Below, piece after piece: positions 1-8,382 of a stretch of DNA of 64,000 bases. A model generated the notes under the pieces. It ran no database searches and was not told where the DNA came from. It saw only the letters and a program-made list of their open reading frames with translations. Origin of the DNA: Lysobacter enzymogenes (GTDB taxonomy: Bacteria > Pseudomonadota > Gammaproteobacteria > Xanthomonadales > Xanthomonadaceae); the NCBI RefSeq assembly GCF_023617245.1, contig NZ_CP067396.1, positions 3,162,001 to 3,226,000 of the forward strand. Direction: 5' to 3'. Position 1 is the first letter of the stretch. Each line of letters begins with the position of its first letter. Made by a program: the position numbers and the translations under genes.

Positions 1-2928
1 GAAGAAGCTGTCGTGCAGGCCGACCCGGTCCAGCCGCAGCACTTCGGCGAAGATGCCGGCGAGGCGCCGCTGCAGGTCGGTGTGCGGCTCGGCGTAGTCG
101 GCGACGTCGGGCCGTTCCTCCGGCGCCGGCAGCCGCGCCTGATCGACCTTACCGTTGACCGTGAGCGGCAGCGCCGGCAGCGCCAGCGTCGCCGCCGGCA
201 GCATATGTTCGGGCAGGATCGCGCGCAGGTGCTCACGCAGGCTGCGCACGAAGGCGTGCTGGGTCGCGGCGGCGAGCGGGTCGTTGGCGTAGCGGCGCGG
301 ATCGGTGGCGGCCTGCGTCGGTGCGGGCGCCTCGGCCTGTGCGGATTCGCCCTGCCCTGCCGCTGCCGCGTTTTCATCGACGAAGGTGGCTCGAAGGTGG
401 TCCGCGCGAAGCTGCGAACCGGCAACGTCGACCCGGTAGCCCAGGCGCTCGCCCAACTGCCACAACGCTTCGGGCTCGATGCCGTCGGCGGCTGCCGGCG
501 CACGCGCGCACAGCTCGCTCCAGGTCAGCGCCGGATCGGCCTCGCGCAACAGCGCCAGCCGCTGCAAGTCCGGCTGCAGGCGCGCATTGGGCAGTTCCAG
601 GCTCAGCCGCGCCGGCCGCTGCGCGCGCAGGTGCGCTTCCAGCTCGGCCAGCGCGTCCTCGCCGCTGGCCTGCCACGGCGTCGCCGCCGGTTGCGGCGCG
701 CGCGGCCCGACGTGCAGCCACACGTCGTAGCGATACTGATTCAACTCGTTGCGCGCATCGCCGCGCTTGAGCAGGATCTCCACGCCGCCGATCGCCGGCA
801 GCCACTGCGGCAGCGCGCGGAAGAACGCCGGCGACAGCAGCAGTTCCTTCTCCTGGCGCATGCCGCGTTCGATCGCCGCGCGCATCCGCTGCGCGCCGGT
901 CGCCTCGCCCGCCTTGGCGAACTGCACCGAGGCGTGGAAGGCTTCGAGCAGGTCGTAGTCGCGCACGTCGCCGACGAAGATGCGGCCGCCCGGCACGACC
1001 CGTTCGCTGGCCCGGCGCAGCACGTCGAGCAGGTAGTCCGCGCCGGGAAAATACTGCACCACCGAATTGATCACGACGGTGTCGAAGTCTTCGGCCAGGC
1101 CGGCGAAATCGTCGGCCGGCTGCGCGGCCAGCCGCACGTGCTGCAGGCCGGCGTCCGCGCCGACCCAGCGCTGCAACCGCGCGATCGCGGTCGGCGACAG
1201 GTCGGTGGCGACGTAGCGCCGGCAATGCGGCGCCAGCTGTTGCAGCACCAGGCCCACGCCGCAGCCGATCTCCAGCAACCGCTGCGGCCGGCCCGCGAGC
1301 ACCCGCTGCGCGGTCGCGTCCAGCCATTGGCGCATCTGCGCTTCGGGAATCGGCGCGCCGGTGTAGCTGCTGTGCCAGCCGACGAAGCTCGGGCTGCAAT
1401 CGTCCTGTTCGGGCCGGTACGTGTCCTGGTACAGCGCCTGCCATTGGCCGACGCTTTCGTCGGCGCGCGCGTCGCGTTCGCTCGCGTGCGCCGGCTCCGG
1501 CACCACGTAGGCGACCAGACTCGGCTGCCCGTCGGCCTCGCGCAGGGCGACCACCGCCTGGCGCACGCCGGGATGGCGCAACAGCGCGGCCTCAATCTCG
1601 CCCAGCTCGATGCGGAAGCCGCGCAGCTTGACCTGATGGTCGATGCGGCCGAGGTATTCGATGTCGCCCGCGGCGGTGCGCCGCGCCAAGTCGCCGCTGC
1701 GGTACAGCCGCTCGCCGTGCGCGAACGGGCTGGCGACGAAGCGCGAGGCGGTCAGTCCGGCGCGGTTGAGATAGCCCCAGGCCAGGCCGGCGCCGGACAC
1801 GCACAACTCGCCGGCTTCGCCGTCGGCGACCGGCCGCAGCGCGTCGTCGAGGACATGCACGCGCAGATGCGGCAGCGCCGCGCCAATCAGGCTCGCCGGT
1901 GCCTGCAGCGCCTCGGCCGCGGCGACGCCGCGCTCGGTGACGTGCACGGTGGTCTCGGTGATGCCGTACATGTTGACGAGCTGCGGCCGCGCGTCGCCGT
2001 GGCGCTCGAACCAGCCGCGCAGCTCGCCGAAGCGCAGCGCCTCGCCACCGAAGATCACCCAGCGCAGCCGCAGCGGCAGGGCCGCGGCCTGATCGGCGGC
2101 GGCGAACTGGGCGAACGCCGACGGCGTCTGGTTGAGGACGGTGACGCCCTCGCGGCTGACCAGTCGGTAGAAGGCCTGCGAATCGCGCGCGACCTGGGCC
2201 GGCACCAGCACCAGCCGGCCGCCGTGCAGCAACGCGCCCCACAGTTCCCAGACCGAGAAATCGAAGGCGTAGGAATGGAACAGGCACCACACGTCCTGGC
2301 CGTGGAAGCCGAAGCGCGCCTGCGCCGCGTCGAACAGCGCGGTCACGTTGACCTGCGGCACCAGCACGCCCTTGGGCTGGCCGGTCGAGCCGGAGGTGTA
2401 GATCACATAGGCCAGCGCACCGGCCTCGAACGCGTGCGACGGCGCGGCCGCGGCTTCGCGCCGCACCCGCTCCCCGTCGAGGTCCAGGCGCAGCACGTCG
2501 CGCGTGGGCGTCTGCACGTGCGCGCACAGCTCGGCCTGGGTCAGCAGCAGGCGCGCGCCGCAGTCGTCGAGCATGAAGTCGATGCGCGCCTGCGGCGTGC
2601 GCGGATCGATCGGCAGGTAGGCCGCGCCGGCGCGCAATACCGCGAGCGTGGCCACCACCAGCAGCGGCGAGCGCTCCAGGCACAGGCCGACGATGCAGCC
2701 CGGGCCGATCCCGGCCTGCCGTAGCCAGCGCGCCAGTTCGGTCGCGCGCGCCTGCAGTTCGGCATAGGTGACGCGCGCGTCTTCGCACACCAGCGCGACC
2801 GCGTCGGGCGTGCGCGCGGCCTGGGCGTCGAAGCGGTCGGCCAGCGACGGCGCGGCGCCGGCCTCATCGAACGGGCCGGGCGCGGGCGCATCGCTGGCGG
2901 AAGGCGGAACGCGCGCGTCTTCGCTCAC
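1..2928 (-). CDS. Non-ribosomal peptide synthetase, A-nMT-PCP first module (partial)
   Basis: The 3' end lies outside the window; 976 codons are present. The GTG start overlaps the sulfotransferase stop by four bases (GTGA), and there is no condensation domain before the first adenylation domain. Visible motifs are A3 YVIYTSGSTGQPKG (residues 174-187), A4 AFDFSVWE (D223, F224, W227), A5 MYGITETT, and after RIELGEIE an inserted N-methyltransferase with SAM motif EIGCGVG (553-559). A10 is LTVNGKVD (K927). The carrier domain begins (VGLHDSFF) and is cut by the window edge. Aligned to PheA, the specificity residues read DFWNIGMVHK, the classic threonine code, so the module probably loads and N-methylates Thr. 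The lack of a C domain suggests an initiating module, but a C domain supplied in trans is possible. Product unknown. Confidence 0.9.
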   Translation of the reverse strand, partial: MSEDARVPPSASDAPAPGPFDEAGAAPSLADRFDAQAARTPDAVALVCEDARVTYAELQARATELARWLRQAGIGPGCIVGLCLERSPLLVVATLAVLRAGAAYLPIDPRTPQARIDFMLDDCGARLLLTQAELCAHVQTPTRDVLRLDLDGERVRREAAAAPSHAFEAGALAYVIYTSGSTGQPKGVLVPQVNVTALFDAAQARFGFHGQDVWCLFHSYAFDFSVWELWGALLHGGRLVLVPAQVARDSQAFYRLVSREGVTVLNQTPSAFAQFAAADQAAALPLRLRWVIFGGEALRFGELRGWFERHGDARPQLVNMYGITETTVHVTERGVAAAEALQAPASLIGAALPHLRVHVLDDALRPVADGEAGELCVSGAGLAWGYLNRAGLTASRFVASPFAHGERLYRSGDLARRTAAGDIEYLGRIDHQVKLRGFRIELGEIEAALLRHPGVRQAVVALREADGQPSLVAYVVPEPAHASERDARADESVGQWQALYQDTYRPEQDDCSPSFVGWHSSYTGAPIPEAQMRQWLDATAQRVLAGRPQRLLEIGCGVGLVLQQLAPHCRRYVATDLSPTAIARLQRWVGADAGLQHVRLAAQPADDFAGLAEDFDTVVINSVVQYFPGADYLLDVLRRASERVVPGGRIFVGDVRDYDLLEAFHASVQFAKAGEATGAQRMRAAIERGMRQEKELLLSPAFFRALPQWLPAIGGVEILLKRGDARNELNQYRYDVWLHVGPRAPQPAATPWQASGEDALAELEAHLRAQRPARLSLELPNARLQPDLQRLALLREADPALTWSELCARAPAAADGIEPEALWQLGERLGYRVDVAGSQLRADHLRATFVDENAAAAGQGESAQAEAPAPTQAATDPRRYANDPLAAATQHAFVRSLREHLRAILPEHMLPAATLALPALPLTVNGKVDQARLPAPEERPDVADYAEPHTDLQRRLAGIFAEVLRLDRVGLHDSFF

Positions 2929-3707
2929 GCATGCATCTCGCGATAGCGCGCCGCCCACTGTTCGGAAATCTCGTCCGCCTGGCGGCGGTGGCGGGTGCCC
3001 TGGATCGACGGGCACTGCTCGGACAGGCCCAGGTAGTCCAGCACCGAGCGCAGGGTCGGTTCGTAATGCGCGGCGAGGTCTTCGTAGTCGACCACCATCG
3101 GCTCGATCCGGTGGCGCTTGAAGAACGCGCGCCAGCCGTCGTCGCCGCTCTGCAGCCAGTCGGCCAGGCGGCGGATCCGGGCGAAGTCGAATTCCTCGGC
3201 GCCGACCGGGATCACCGCATCGGTGCTGCCGGCCACGCGCACGAACTCGCTGCTCTTGATCGCCTTGAACAGCGACACCGCCTGCGCGACCCGGTCGCTG
3301 CGGCGCAGCCAGATATAGGACAACCGTGGGAATGCGCGGCTGAACAATTCATGCGGCGAAGCGGTCTTGTCGCCGAAATATTCCTGCAGCACTTCCACCG
3401 CGTTGTGGAAGTCGGAGAACGGACGCTGGAAGTGGATCTTGACCCCGAACACGCCGTTGTCGCTGGTGCCGGCGTCCACGATCTCGCGCAGCACGCGTTC
3501 GGCCGGGTTGGCGAGGCGCTGTTCCTGCAACAGTTCGCGATAGCGCGCCGGGTCCATGTCGAACACCTGCGCCTGCGGCAGCCGCACCGGCGGCGCGAAG
3601 TATTCGTCGGGGCGCCCCGCCACACCGGTCTCGCGCAAGCCGCTGGCGAGCATGGTGCTGCCGCTGCGCATGGTGGTGCAGATGATGTAAGAGCGCTGGT
3701 TCCGCAT
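2925..3707 (-). CDS. Stf0-type (LPS/trehalose) sulfotransferase
   Basis: This 260-residue protein begins with a 5'-phosphosulfate-binding loop, CTTMRSGSTML (about residues 10-20), as in PAPS-dependent Stf0 sulfotransferases (trehalose 2-sulfotransferase, NodH-like). The length fits the family. It would transfer sulfate from PAPS to a hydroxyl group. The stop overlaps the NRPS GTG start by four bases, so the two are translationally coupled and probably act on one product. A GGGAG stretch followed by GAAGG precedes the ATG. Sulfation of the peptide, for example on a Thr hydroxyl or a lipid tail, is inference; a polysaccharide substrate is the main alternative. Confidence 0.85.
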   Translation of the reverse strand: MRNQRSYIICTTMRSGSTMLASGLRETGVAGRPDEYFAPPVRLPQAQVFDMDPARYRELLQEQRLANPAERVLREIVDAGTSDNGVFGVKIHFQRPFSDFHNAVEVLQEYFGDKTASPHELFSRAFPRLSYIWLRRSDRVAQAVSLFKAIKSSEFVRVAGSTDAVIPVGAEEFDFARIRRLADWLQSGDDGWRAFFKRHRIEPMVVDYEDLAAHYEPTLRSVLDYLGLSEQCPSIQGTRHRRQADEISEQWAARYREMHA

Positions 3708-4587
3708 CCTTCGAAACTCCCGGTACGACAGATGATCGATCTCGGCCGGTCCGGCGCGGCGCCGGACGTCGCTGACGCAGACCCGTCGGACGCGAGGCGC
3801 CCGGCGGTCCGCATGCGGCGATCAACTCGGGTCGAGGGCTGAGGCAGGAAGACTTGCAACGACGCACGCAGGAGTGCGCAGGAATCCGAAACTGTGACGC
3901 CGAACGGAGTTGCTTGCCTGCAGCGGCGACGCCGCGCGCGACGGCATCGGCGCATCCGCGCGCGCTTGCGTCGCGCTAGCGGCCTGCGCGCAAGCGGCCT
4001 GCGCGCGAGCGGAAACAGCGCGATTCGCGGCCGGTTCGAACGACGACACAGGCGAGGCGACGCGGACGAGCCTCGGCTCAGTGTGCCCGCCGATGCGGCG
4101 AGGCTGCGGCGGTTCCTGGCAGTTCTGACAGGTGCGCCCTGCGCGCCGCGACCCGGCGCTGGCGAAACCGCGGTGCGGCTGCGCGTGCGATGAAATGATC
4201 CGACGTTCGAACATCGCCTGCGCAGACATCCAGTGCTCCGTGCCGAGATCCGACTATGCGACTGACTATGCGTCTAATGCGTCTAAATGCGTTGCGTAAC
4301 GACACACTTCGCTACAGCGTTTGGCATCCTCGTACGATTGCCAGCCGTCGTCAAGGCGCGCGAAGCGCGATGCGCGCGACCACGACGAAGCGCGTTCGCA
4401 GCGCTGCCTACGCGCAAGCCTGTTCATCGTCGTTCGAGAAGGTTTCGCGCCGAAACGATGCGCCGACCGGCGGGTTTGAGCCGACGGCCGGACGGTGTTC
4501 GACGCGCGGCGCAGCGTTGCGAACGCCCGCCGCCCGACAGCATGCGCTCGCGTATGCAGAGGCACCGGCAGCGGCGCCGACGCCGAT
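3708..4587. other. 880-bp gene-free stretch
   Basis: No convincing coding region was found on either strand; the open frames have Arg/Ala/Ser-rich shadow composition and no domain. The stretch should hold the promoter of the sulfotransferase-NRPS operon and the 3' end of the methyltransferase gene. It carries two near-copies of GCGGCCTGCGCGCAAGCGG-like sequence at about 3979-4010, similar to the CTTGCGCGCAAG palindromes near 54.5 kb. A degenerate ATGCGTCTAA tandem lies at about 4255-4295. Confidence 0.5.
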
Positions 4588-5361
4588 TCATTGAACCGGA
4601 TCGACGCTCCCGCCGGGATTGAAGCGCGTCAGCCGCGGGCGCGGCGCCAGCACCAGCGCGCGATGCCGCGCGAACTGCGCCTGCATGCCCCAGACCCGGT
4701 CGGCGAACTCGCGCGCGAGCGCCTCGCCGTAGGCTTGCGCATATTCCTGCCGGCACAGCAGGAACTTGGCCGCGGCGGCGATGTCCTCGCGGTCGACGAC
4801 GCAGAACACCGCCCATTGCGGATTCGCCTGCAGCGCCTGGGCGACCGCGATGCCGAGCTCGGGATAGGCCGGGCTGAGCATGTCGTCCAGGCAGATCACG
4901 CCCCATGGCGCCATGCACGCGAACGCCAGCGCCATGTCGCGCGCCAGCGACTGCGGCTGGTGGTCGCCGTCGATATGGAAGAAGCGGATCGCGCGTCCGC
5001 TCTCGCCGCCGCCCAGGCGCTGCGGCGCGAGCCGGCGGCTGTCGGCGCAGATGATGTCGACCCGCTCGGCCAGGCCCAGGCCGGCCAGGCGCTCGCGCAG
5101 GCGCAGGCCGACGTGGATGTCGGGCCAGTCGTACAGATCGATCGCCAGGGCCCGCTCGCCCGGTTGCAGGGCCAGCGCCAGCGCGATCAGGAAACGTCCT
5201 TCGAACGCGCCGATCTCGGCCGCGTCGCCGCCCCAGCCGCGTTCGCGCTGCAGCCGCATCGTCGCCGCGCACACGTGCGCGGCGAACGCCGACGACATGC
5301 CCGGAACGGCGTCGTAGTGCTCCCGCATATAGCGATCGAACGTCAACGGCGCCGGCGACAT
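4588..5361 (-). CDS. Class I SAM-dependent methyltransferase
   Basis: The 257-residue protein starts at ATG 5361, preceded by a strong GGGAGGA ribosome site; the frame continues upstream without family support. It has the glycine-rich SAM motif AAEIGAFEGRF near the N-terminus, an acidic motif II region (AIDLYDWPD) and FFHIDGDHQPQSLARDMALA, resembling the Methyltransf_24/TylF-like group in which the DGDH segment binds a metal. The C-terminal part is less typical. It is divergent from the HlyC-like gene. The substrate is unknown; a role in the neighbouring peptide or glycan pathway is only suggested by position. Confidence 0.75.
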   Translation of the reverse strand: MSPAPLTFDRYMREHYDAVPGMSSAFAAHVCAATMRLQRERGWGGDAAEIGAFEGRFLIALALALQPGERALAIDLYDWPDIHVGLRLRERLAGLGLAERVDIICADSRRLAPQRLGGGESGRAIRFFHIDGDHQPQSLARDMALAFACMAPWGVICLDDMLSPAYPELGIAVAQALQANPQWAVFCVVDREDIAAAAKFLLCRQEYAQAYGEALAREFADRVWGMQAQFARHRALVLAPRPRLTRFNPGGSVDPVQ

Positions 5362-5751
5362 GCCCGCCTTCCTCCCATGAAAGCCAACCCATCGCGACAG
5401 CGAACGGACGACGCGCCTGTGCGGTCGCGGCCTGCGCCCGTCGCATGCGCGCCGCTGTGCGCTCCCCCAGCGCGTCGCGACTCTAGCACGGCCGCATGTC
5501 CGGTCAAGCCGCATTGCGGCAGGCCGCGGCGACGCTCGCGACGGCGATCTCGACGGCGATCGCGCGCGTTCGCGCCGCATCGCGCTCGCACTGCGGCGAG
5601 GACTGAATTACTCTCGCGGGCGGAACCTTGTCGTCGTACTCATGCAGTCCCCACACAGGCCCGGCCGCGATGCGGCCGGCGCCGCAGCCGCAACCCGCGA
5701 CCGCGAACCTTCGCGGCCCCGCGCCGCTGGACAGATGGAGGAAGACCGCTG
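5362..5751. promoter_or_regulatory. Divergent upstream region between methyltransferase and HlyC-like genes
   Basis: This 390-bp stretch without a gene separates two divergent start codons, so it should carry both promoters. It contains a short degenerate run of CGACGGCGATC repeats at about 5535-5565 and a relatively AT-rich segment (GAATTACTCT, about 5604-5613). No confident -35/-10 pair or known operator was identified. Confidence 0.35.
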
Positions 5752-6249
5752 GTGATCGCGATTATCGAAGAACCCCGTTCGCTCTCCGCCGACTTCCTCA
5801 AGGAAATCGGCGCGGTCGCGTTCGTGATGGCGCGGCACGAGCGCCATCGCGACCGGCCGGTGCACGCCCTGCCCAGCCGGATCGCGCCGGCGGCGATGGC
5901 CCGGCAGATCCGGGTCTTCTACACCGCGCAAAGCATGCCGGTGGGCTACCTGACCTGGGCATGGCTGAATCCGCAGGCCGAGCGCCGCTGGATCGAGCAG
6001 CCCGACACGCCGCTGCATCCCTCCGAATGGACCGACGGCGACGCGCTGTGGTTGATCGACTTCGTGACCCTGCCCGGCCTGGAACGCAGGCTGTTGAACC
6101 ACGCCAAGGACAGCCTGTTCGCCGACCAGCCCTCGATCAAGGCGCTGCACCGCGGCGCCGACGGCGCCGCGCGCAAGGTCTCGAACTGGCGCCGCCGCGG
6201 CGGCGCCTGGCGCGTGGCCGACCCGCATTGGCATTCCGCGCGCGGCTGA
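5752..6249 (+). CDS. HlyC/RTX toxin-activating lysine acyltransferase family protein
   Basis: The product has 165 residues, about the usual HlyC length (170). The GTG start is preceded by GGAGGAAG. Alignment by eye to HlyC gives HRDRPV for HRNWPV, placing the catalytic His at H32, and WTDGDALWLIDF for WTSGDRKWFIDW, placing the catalytic Asp at D103. The central YTAQSMPVGYLTWAWLN segment is also typical. Such enzymes move a fatty acyl chain from acyl-ACP to an internal lysine of an RTX protoxin. No RTX gene is in the window, so it is an orphan here. It is followed after 25 bp by a TylF-type methyltransferase on the same strand. Substrate unknown. Confidence 0.85.
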   Translation: MIAIIEEPRSLSADFLKEIGAVAFVMARHERHRDRPVHALPSRIAPAAMARQIRVFYTAQSMPVGYLTWAWLNPQAERRWIEQPDTPLHPSEWTDGDALWLIDFVTLPGLERRLLNHAKDSLFADQPSIKALHRGADGAARKVSNWRRRGGAWRVADPHWHSARG

Positions 6250-6274
6250 GCCCGCGCCCGAACGGAGGATATGG

Positions 6275-6991
6275 ATGAGCCGCTCAGCCCCCACCGCCGA
6301 CACCGGCGCGGACGACGCGCCCGACGCGATGCCCGGCCCCACCAGCGAACTCGCCAGGCAGCGCGTGTTTCCCGAGCATCGCTTCCAGTTCAGCGCGCAC
6401 CAGCTGTGTTTCATGTGCAAGTGCCTGTCCGACACCCGCAACCTGGACGGCGCCATCGTCGAGATCGGCTGCGAGTACGGACACACCACGGTATTCCTCA
6501 ACAACTACATCGACGATCTGGTCGGCCAGGATCGTCCCTACTACGCCATCGACACCTTCAGCGGCTTCACCGAATCCGACGTGCGCTTCGAGGCCGACAA
6601 CCGCGGCAAGCAGGGCATCGCGTACCAGGACTTCAAGGAAAACCGCAAGGAATGGTTCGAGCGGACCTTGCGCATCAACCGGATCCAGCGGGTGCGGGCG
6701 ATCGAGGCGGACATCAACGCGTTCGACCTGCCGTCGCTCGGCCCGCTGTCGTTCGTGCTGCTCGACGTCGACCTGTACCGGCCCACCCGCAAGGCGCTGC
6801 CGGAGCTTTACGAGATGCTGCTCCCCGGCGGGGTGCTGGTGGTCGACGACTGCAATCCCGCCAGCAACCACTGGGACGGCGCGTACCAGGCCTACATCGA
6901 GTTCGTGCGTACGCGCAAGATCACGCCGAGGATCATGTACAACAAGCTCGGCGTGCTGAGGAAGCCGTTGCCGGAGGCGGCGCCGTCCTAG
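6275..6991 (+). CDS. TylF/MycF-type O-methyltransferase
   Basis: The 238-residue protein carries the SAM motif IVEIGCEYGHTT, the acidic strand AIDTFSGF and the metal-binding region FVLLDVDLYRPT followed by VVDDCNPA, the pattern of Mg-dependent TylF/macrocin O-methyltransferases. In that family the enzymes methylate sugar hydroxyls of natural products. GGAGGAT precedes the ATG. It lies 25 bp after the HlyC-like gene and about 100 bp before GalE, so the three may be co-transcribed. A sugar substrate is plausible given GalE, but that is inference. Confidence 0.8.
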   Translation: MSRSAPTADTGADDAPDAMPGPTSELARQRVFPEHRFQFSAHQLCFMCKCLSDTRNLDGAIVEIGCEYGHTTVFLNNYIDDLVGQDRPYYAIDTFSGFTESDVRFEADNRGKQGIAYQDFKENRKEWFERTLRINRIQRVRAIEADINAFDLPSLGPLSFVLLDVDLYRPTRKALPELYEMLLPGGVLVVDDCNPASNHWDGAYQAYIEFVRTRKITPRIMYNKLGVLRKPLPEAAPS

Positions 6992-7094
6992 CGCGCAGCG
7001 CGCACCCAGCGCAGTTCTCCGTCGCGGCCGTCGCCGGCGCGCGGCACGATCCGCCCGGCCGGAGCCGCCGGGCGCCCAACCCGGGGCGAGTTGC

Positions 7095-8090
7095 TTGAAC
7101 GCGAACAGGCCGATACTGATCACCGGAGGCGCCGGCTACGTCGGCAGCCACGTCGCCCTGCACCTGGCCGAGCGCGGCGAACGCGTCGTCGTGCTCGACG
7201 ACCTGAGCACCGGCCACGCGCGCTCGGTGATCGGCGCGGAGTTGGTGATCGGCGACGTCGGCGACCGCGACACGGTCGCGCGGGTGCTGCGCGAGCACGA
7301 CATCGACACCGTCGTGCATCTGGCCGGGCGCACCATCGCCCCGGAATCGGTGCGCGACCCGCTGCGCTATTACGCCGGCAACACCTGCGCCACCCACAAC
7401 CTGCTGGCGTGCTGCGCCCAGGCCGGGGTCAGCCGGTTCGTGTTCTCCTCGTCGGCCGCGGTCTACGGCATGCCCGCCTCGGGCGTCGCCAGCGAAGACA
7501 CGCCGACCGCGCCGATCAATCCCTACGGCGCGTCCAAGCTGATGAGCGAGTGGATGCTGCGCGACCTGTCCGCGGCCAGCGGACTGCGCTACGCGGTGCT
7601 GCGCTACTTCAACGTCGCCGGCAGCGACACCCGCGGCCGCACCGGCCACCGCACCCGCAACGCCACCTTGCTGATCAAGGCCGCCTGCGAGGTGGCGACC
7701 GGGCAACGCGACTGCATCGCGGTGTACGGCACCGATTTCGCCACCCCGGACGGCACCGGCGTGCGCGACTACATCCATGTCGACGACCTGGCGCGCGCGC
7801 ACGCCGACGCGCTGGACTACCTGCGCGGCGGCGGCGAATCGATCGTGCTCAACTGCGGCTACGGCCGCGGCGCGTCGGTGCGCGAGGTGTTGCGCGCGGT
7901 CGAGCGCGCCCACGGCGCGCCGATCCCGGTGGTCGAGCATCCGCGCCGGATCGGCGACGCGCCGTCGCTGATCGCCGACGCGGCGCGGATCCGGCAGGTG
8001 CTGGGCTGGTCGCCGCGCTGCGACGACATCGACCTGATCGTCGCCAGCGCGCTGGCCTGGGAACGCAGCCTCGCCGCCGAGCGCGGCTGA
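7095..8090 (+). CDS. galE: UDP-glucose 4-epimerase family protein (GalE paralogue 1)
   Basis: This is an extended SDR epimerase of 331 residues. It has an N-terminal NAD-binding GGAGYVGSH motif, SSSAAVYG with the catalytic Ser, YGASK with the catalytic Tyr and Lys, and a C-terminal DYIHVDDLA segment as in GalE. It would interconvert UDP-Glc/UDP-Gal or the N-acetyl forms. The best start is a TTG at 7095. It closes the rightward group with the HlyC-like and TylF-like genes. A second, distinct GalE occurs at 23132-24172, so the substrates may differ. Confidence 0.88.
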   Translation: MNANRPILITGGAGYVGSHVALHLAERGERVVVLDDLSTGHARSVIGAELVIGDVGDRDTVARVLREHDIDTVVHLAGRTIAPESVRDPLRYYAGNTCATHNLLACCAQAGVSRFVFSSSAAVYGMPASGVASEDTPTAPINPYGASKLMSEWMLRDLSAASGLRYAVLRYFNVAGSDTRGRTGHRTRNATLLIKAACEVATGQRDCIAVYGTDFATPDGTGVRDYIHVDDLARAHADALDYLRGGGESIVLNCGYGRGASVREVLRAVERAHGAPIPVVEHPRRIGDAPSLIADAARIRQVLGWSPRCDDIDLIVASALAWERSLAAERG

Positions 8091-8093
8091 GCG

Positions 8094-8111
8094 CGGCGGC
8101 GCACGCCGCCG
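8094..8111. terminator. Hairpin between convergent genes
   Basis: A perfect 7-bp stem, CGGCGGC/GCCGCCG with a GCAC loop, lies just after the epimerase stop and before the end of the convergent small gene. There is no T-run, so its terminator function is inferred from placement only. Confidence 0.4.
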
Positions 8112-8133
8112 TCGTCTCCGCCGCGCTGTCGCT

Positions 8134-8382
8134 TCAACGCGACGCGTGGCCTCCGGGCGCATCGTTCGACGCATCGACGATCGCCGCGACCGAATAGCCG
8201 CTGCGCGCGATGGCTTCGACCGTTTCGGCCACGGTCAGCCAGTTCTCGACCCGCACGATCGGCGCGCCGCGCTCCAGGTCGCGTTCGAAATTGATCCGGC
8301 TGCCGATGTCGGCGCGCAGCACCGCCGCGGTGATCCCGCGCATCGCGTCCGCGTCCAGGGTTTGGTGCAATTGCAATCTCAT
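8134..8382 (-). CDS. Small HMA-like domain protein without CxxC
   Basis: The product is 82 residues long. The pattern LHQTLDADAMRGITAAVLR ... ERGAPIVRVENW ... AETVEAIARSGY resembles the beta-alpha-beta-beta-alpha-beta fold of heavy-metal-associated (CopZ-like) domains. The metal-binding CxxC loop is absent and the protein has no cysteine. The ATG overlaps the stop of the upstream MBL hydrolase by four bases, so the two are translationally coupled. The function is not known; a protein-interaction or non-metal sensor role would fit. Confidence 0.6.
   Translation of the reverse strand: MRLQLHQTLDADAMRGITAAVLRADIGSRINFERDLERGAPIVRVENWLTVAETVEAIARSGYSVAAIVDASNDAPGGHASR

Noticed and set aside
13..2724. 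A 903-codon open frame on the + strand
   Set aside because: It is antisense to the NRPS. The minus frame from GTG 2928 reads clear A, nMT and PCP motifs, while the + frame has only Arg/Gln/Ala-rich shadow composition.
374..2891. Possible frameshifts in the NRPS because several overlapping minus-strand open frames exist there
   Set aside because: Those frames are out of phase with the real one. The coding frame (lowest codon base at positions 1, 4, 7 ...) stays open from 2928 to the window edge with all motifs in order.
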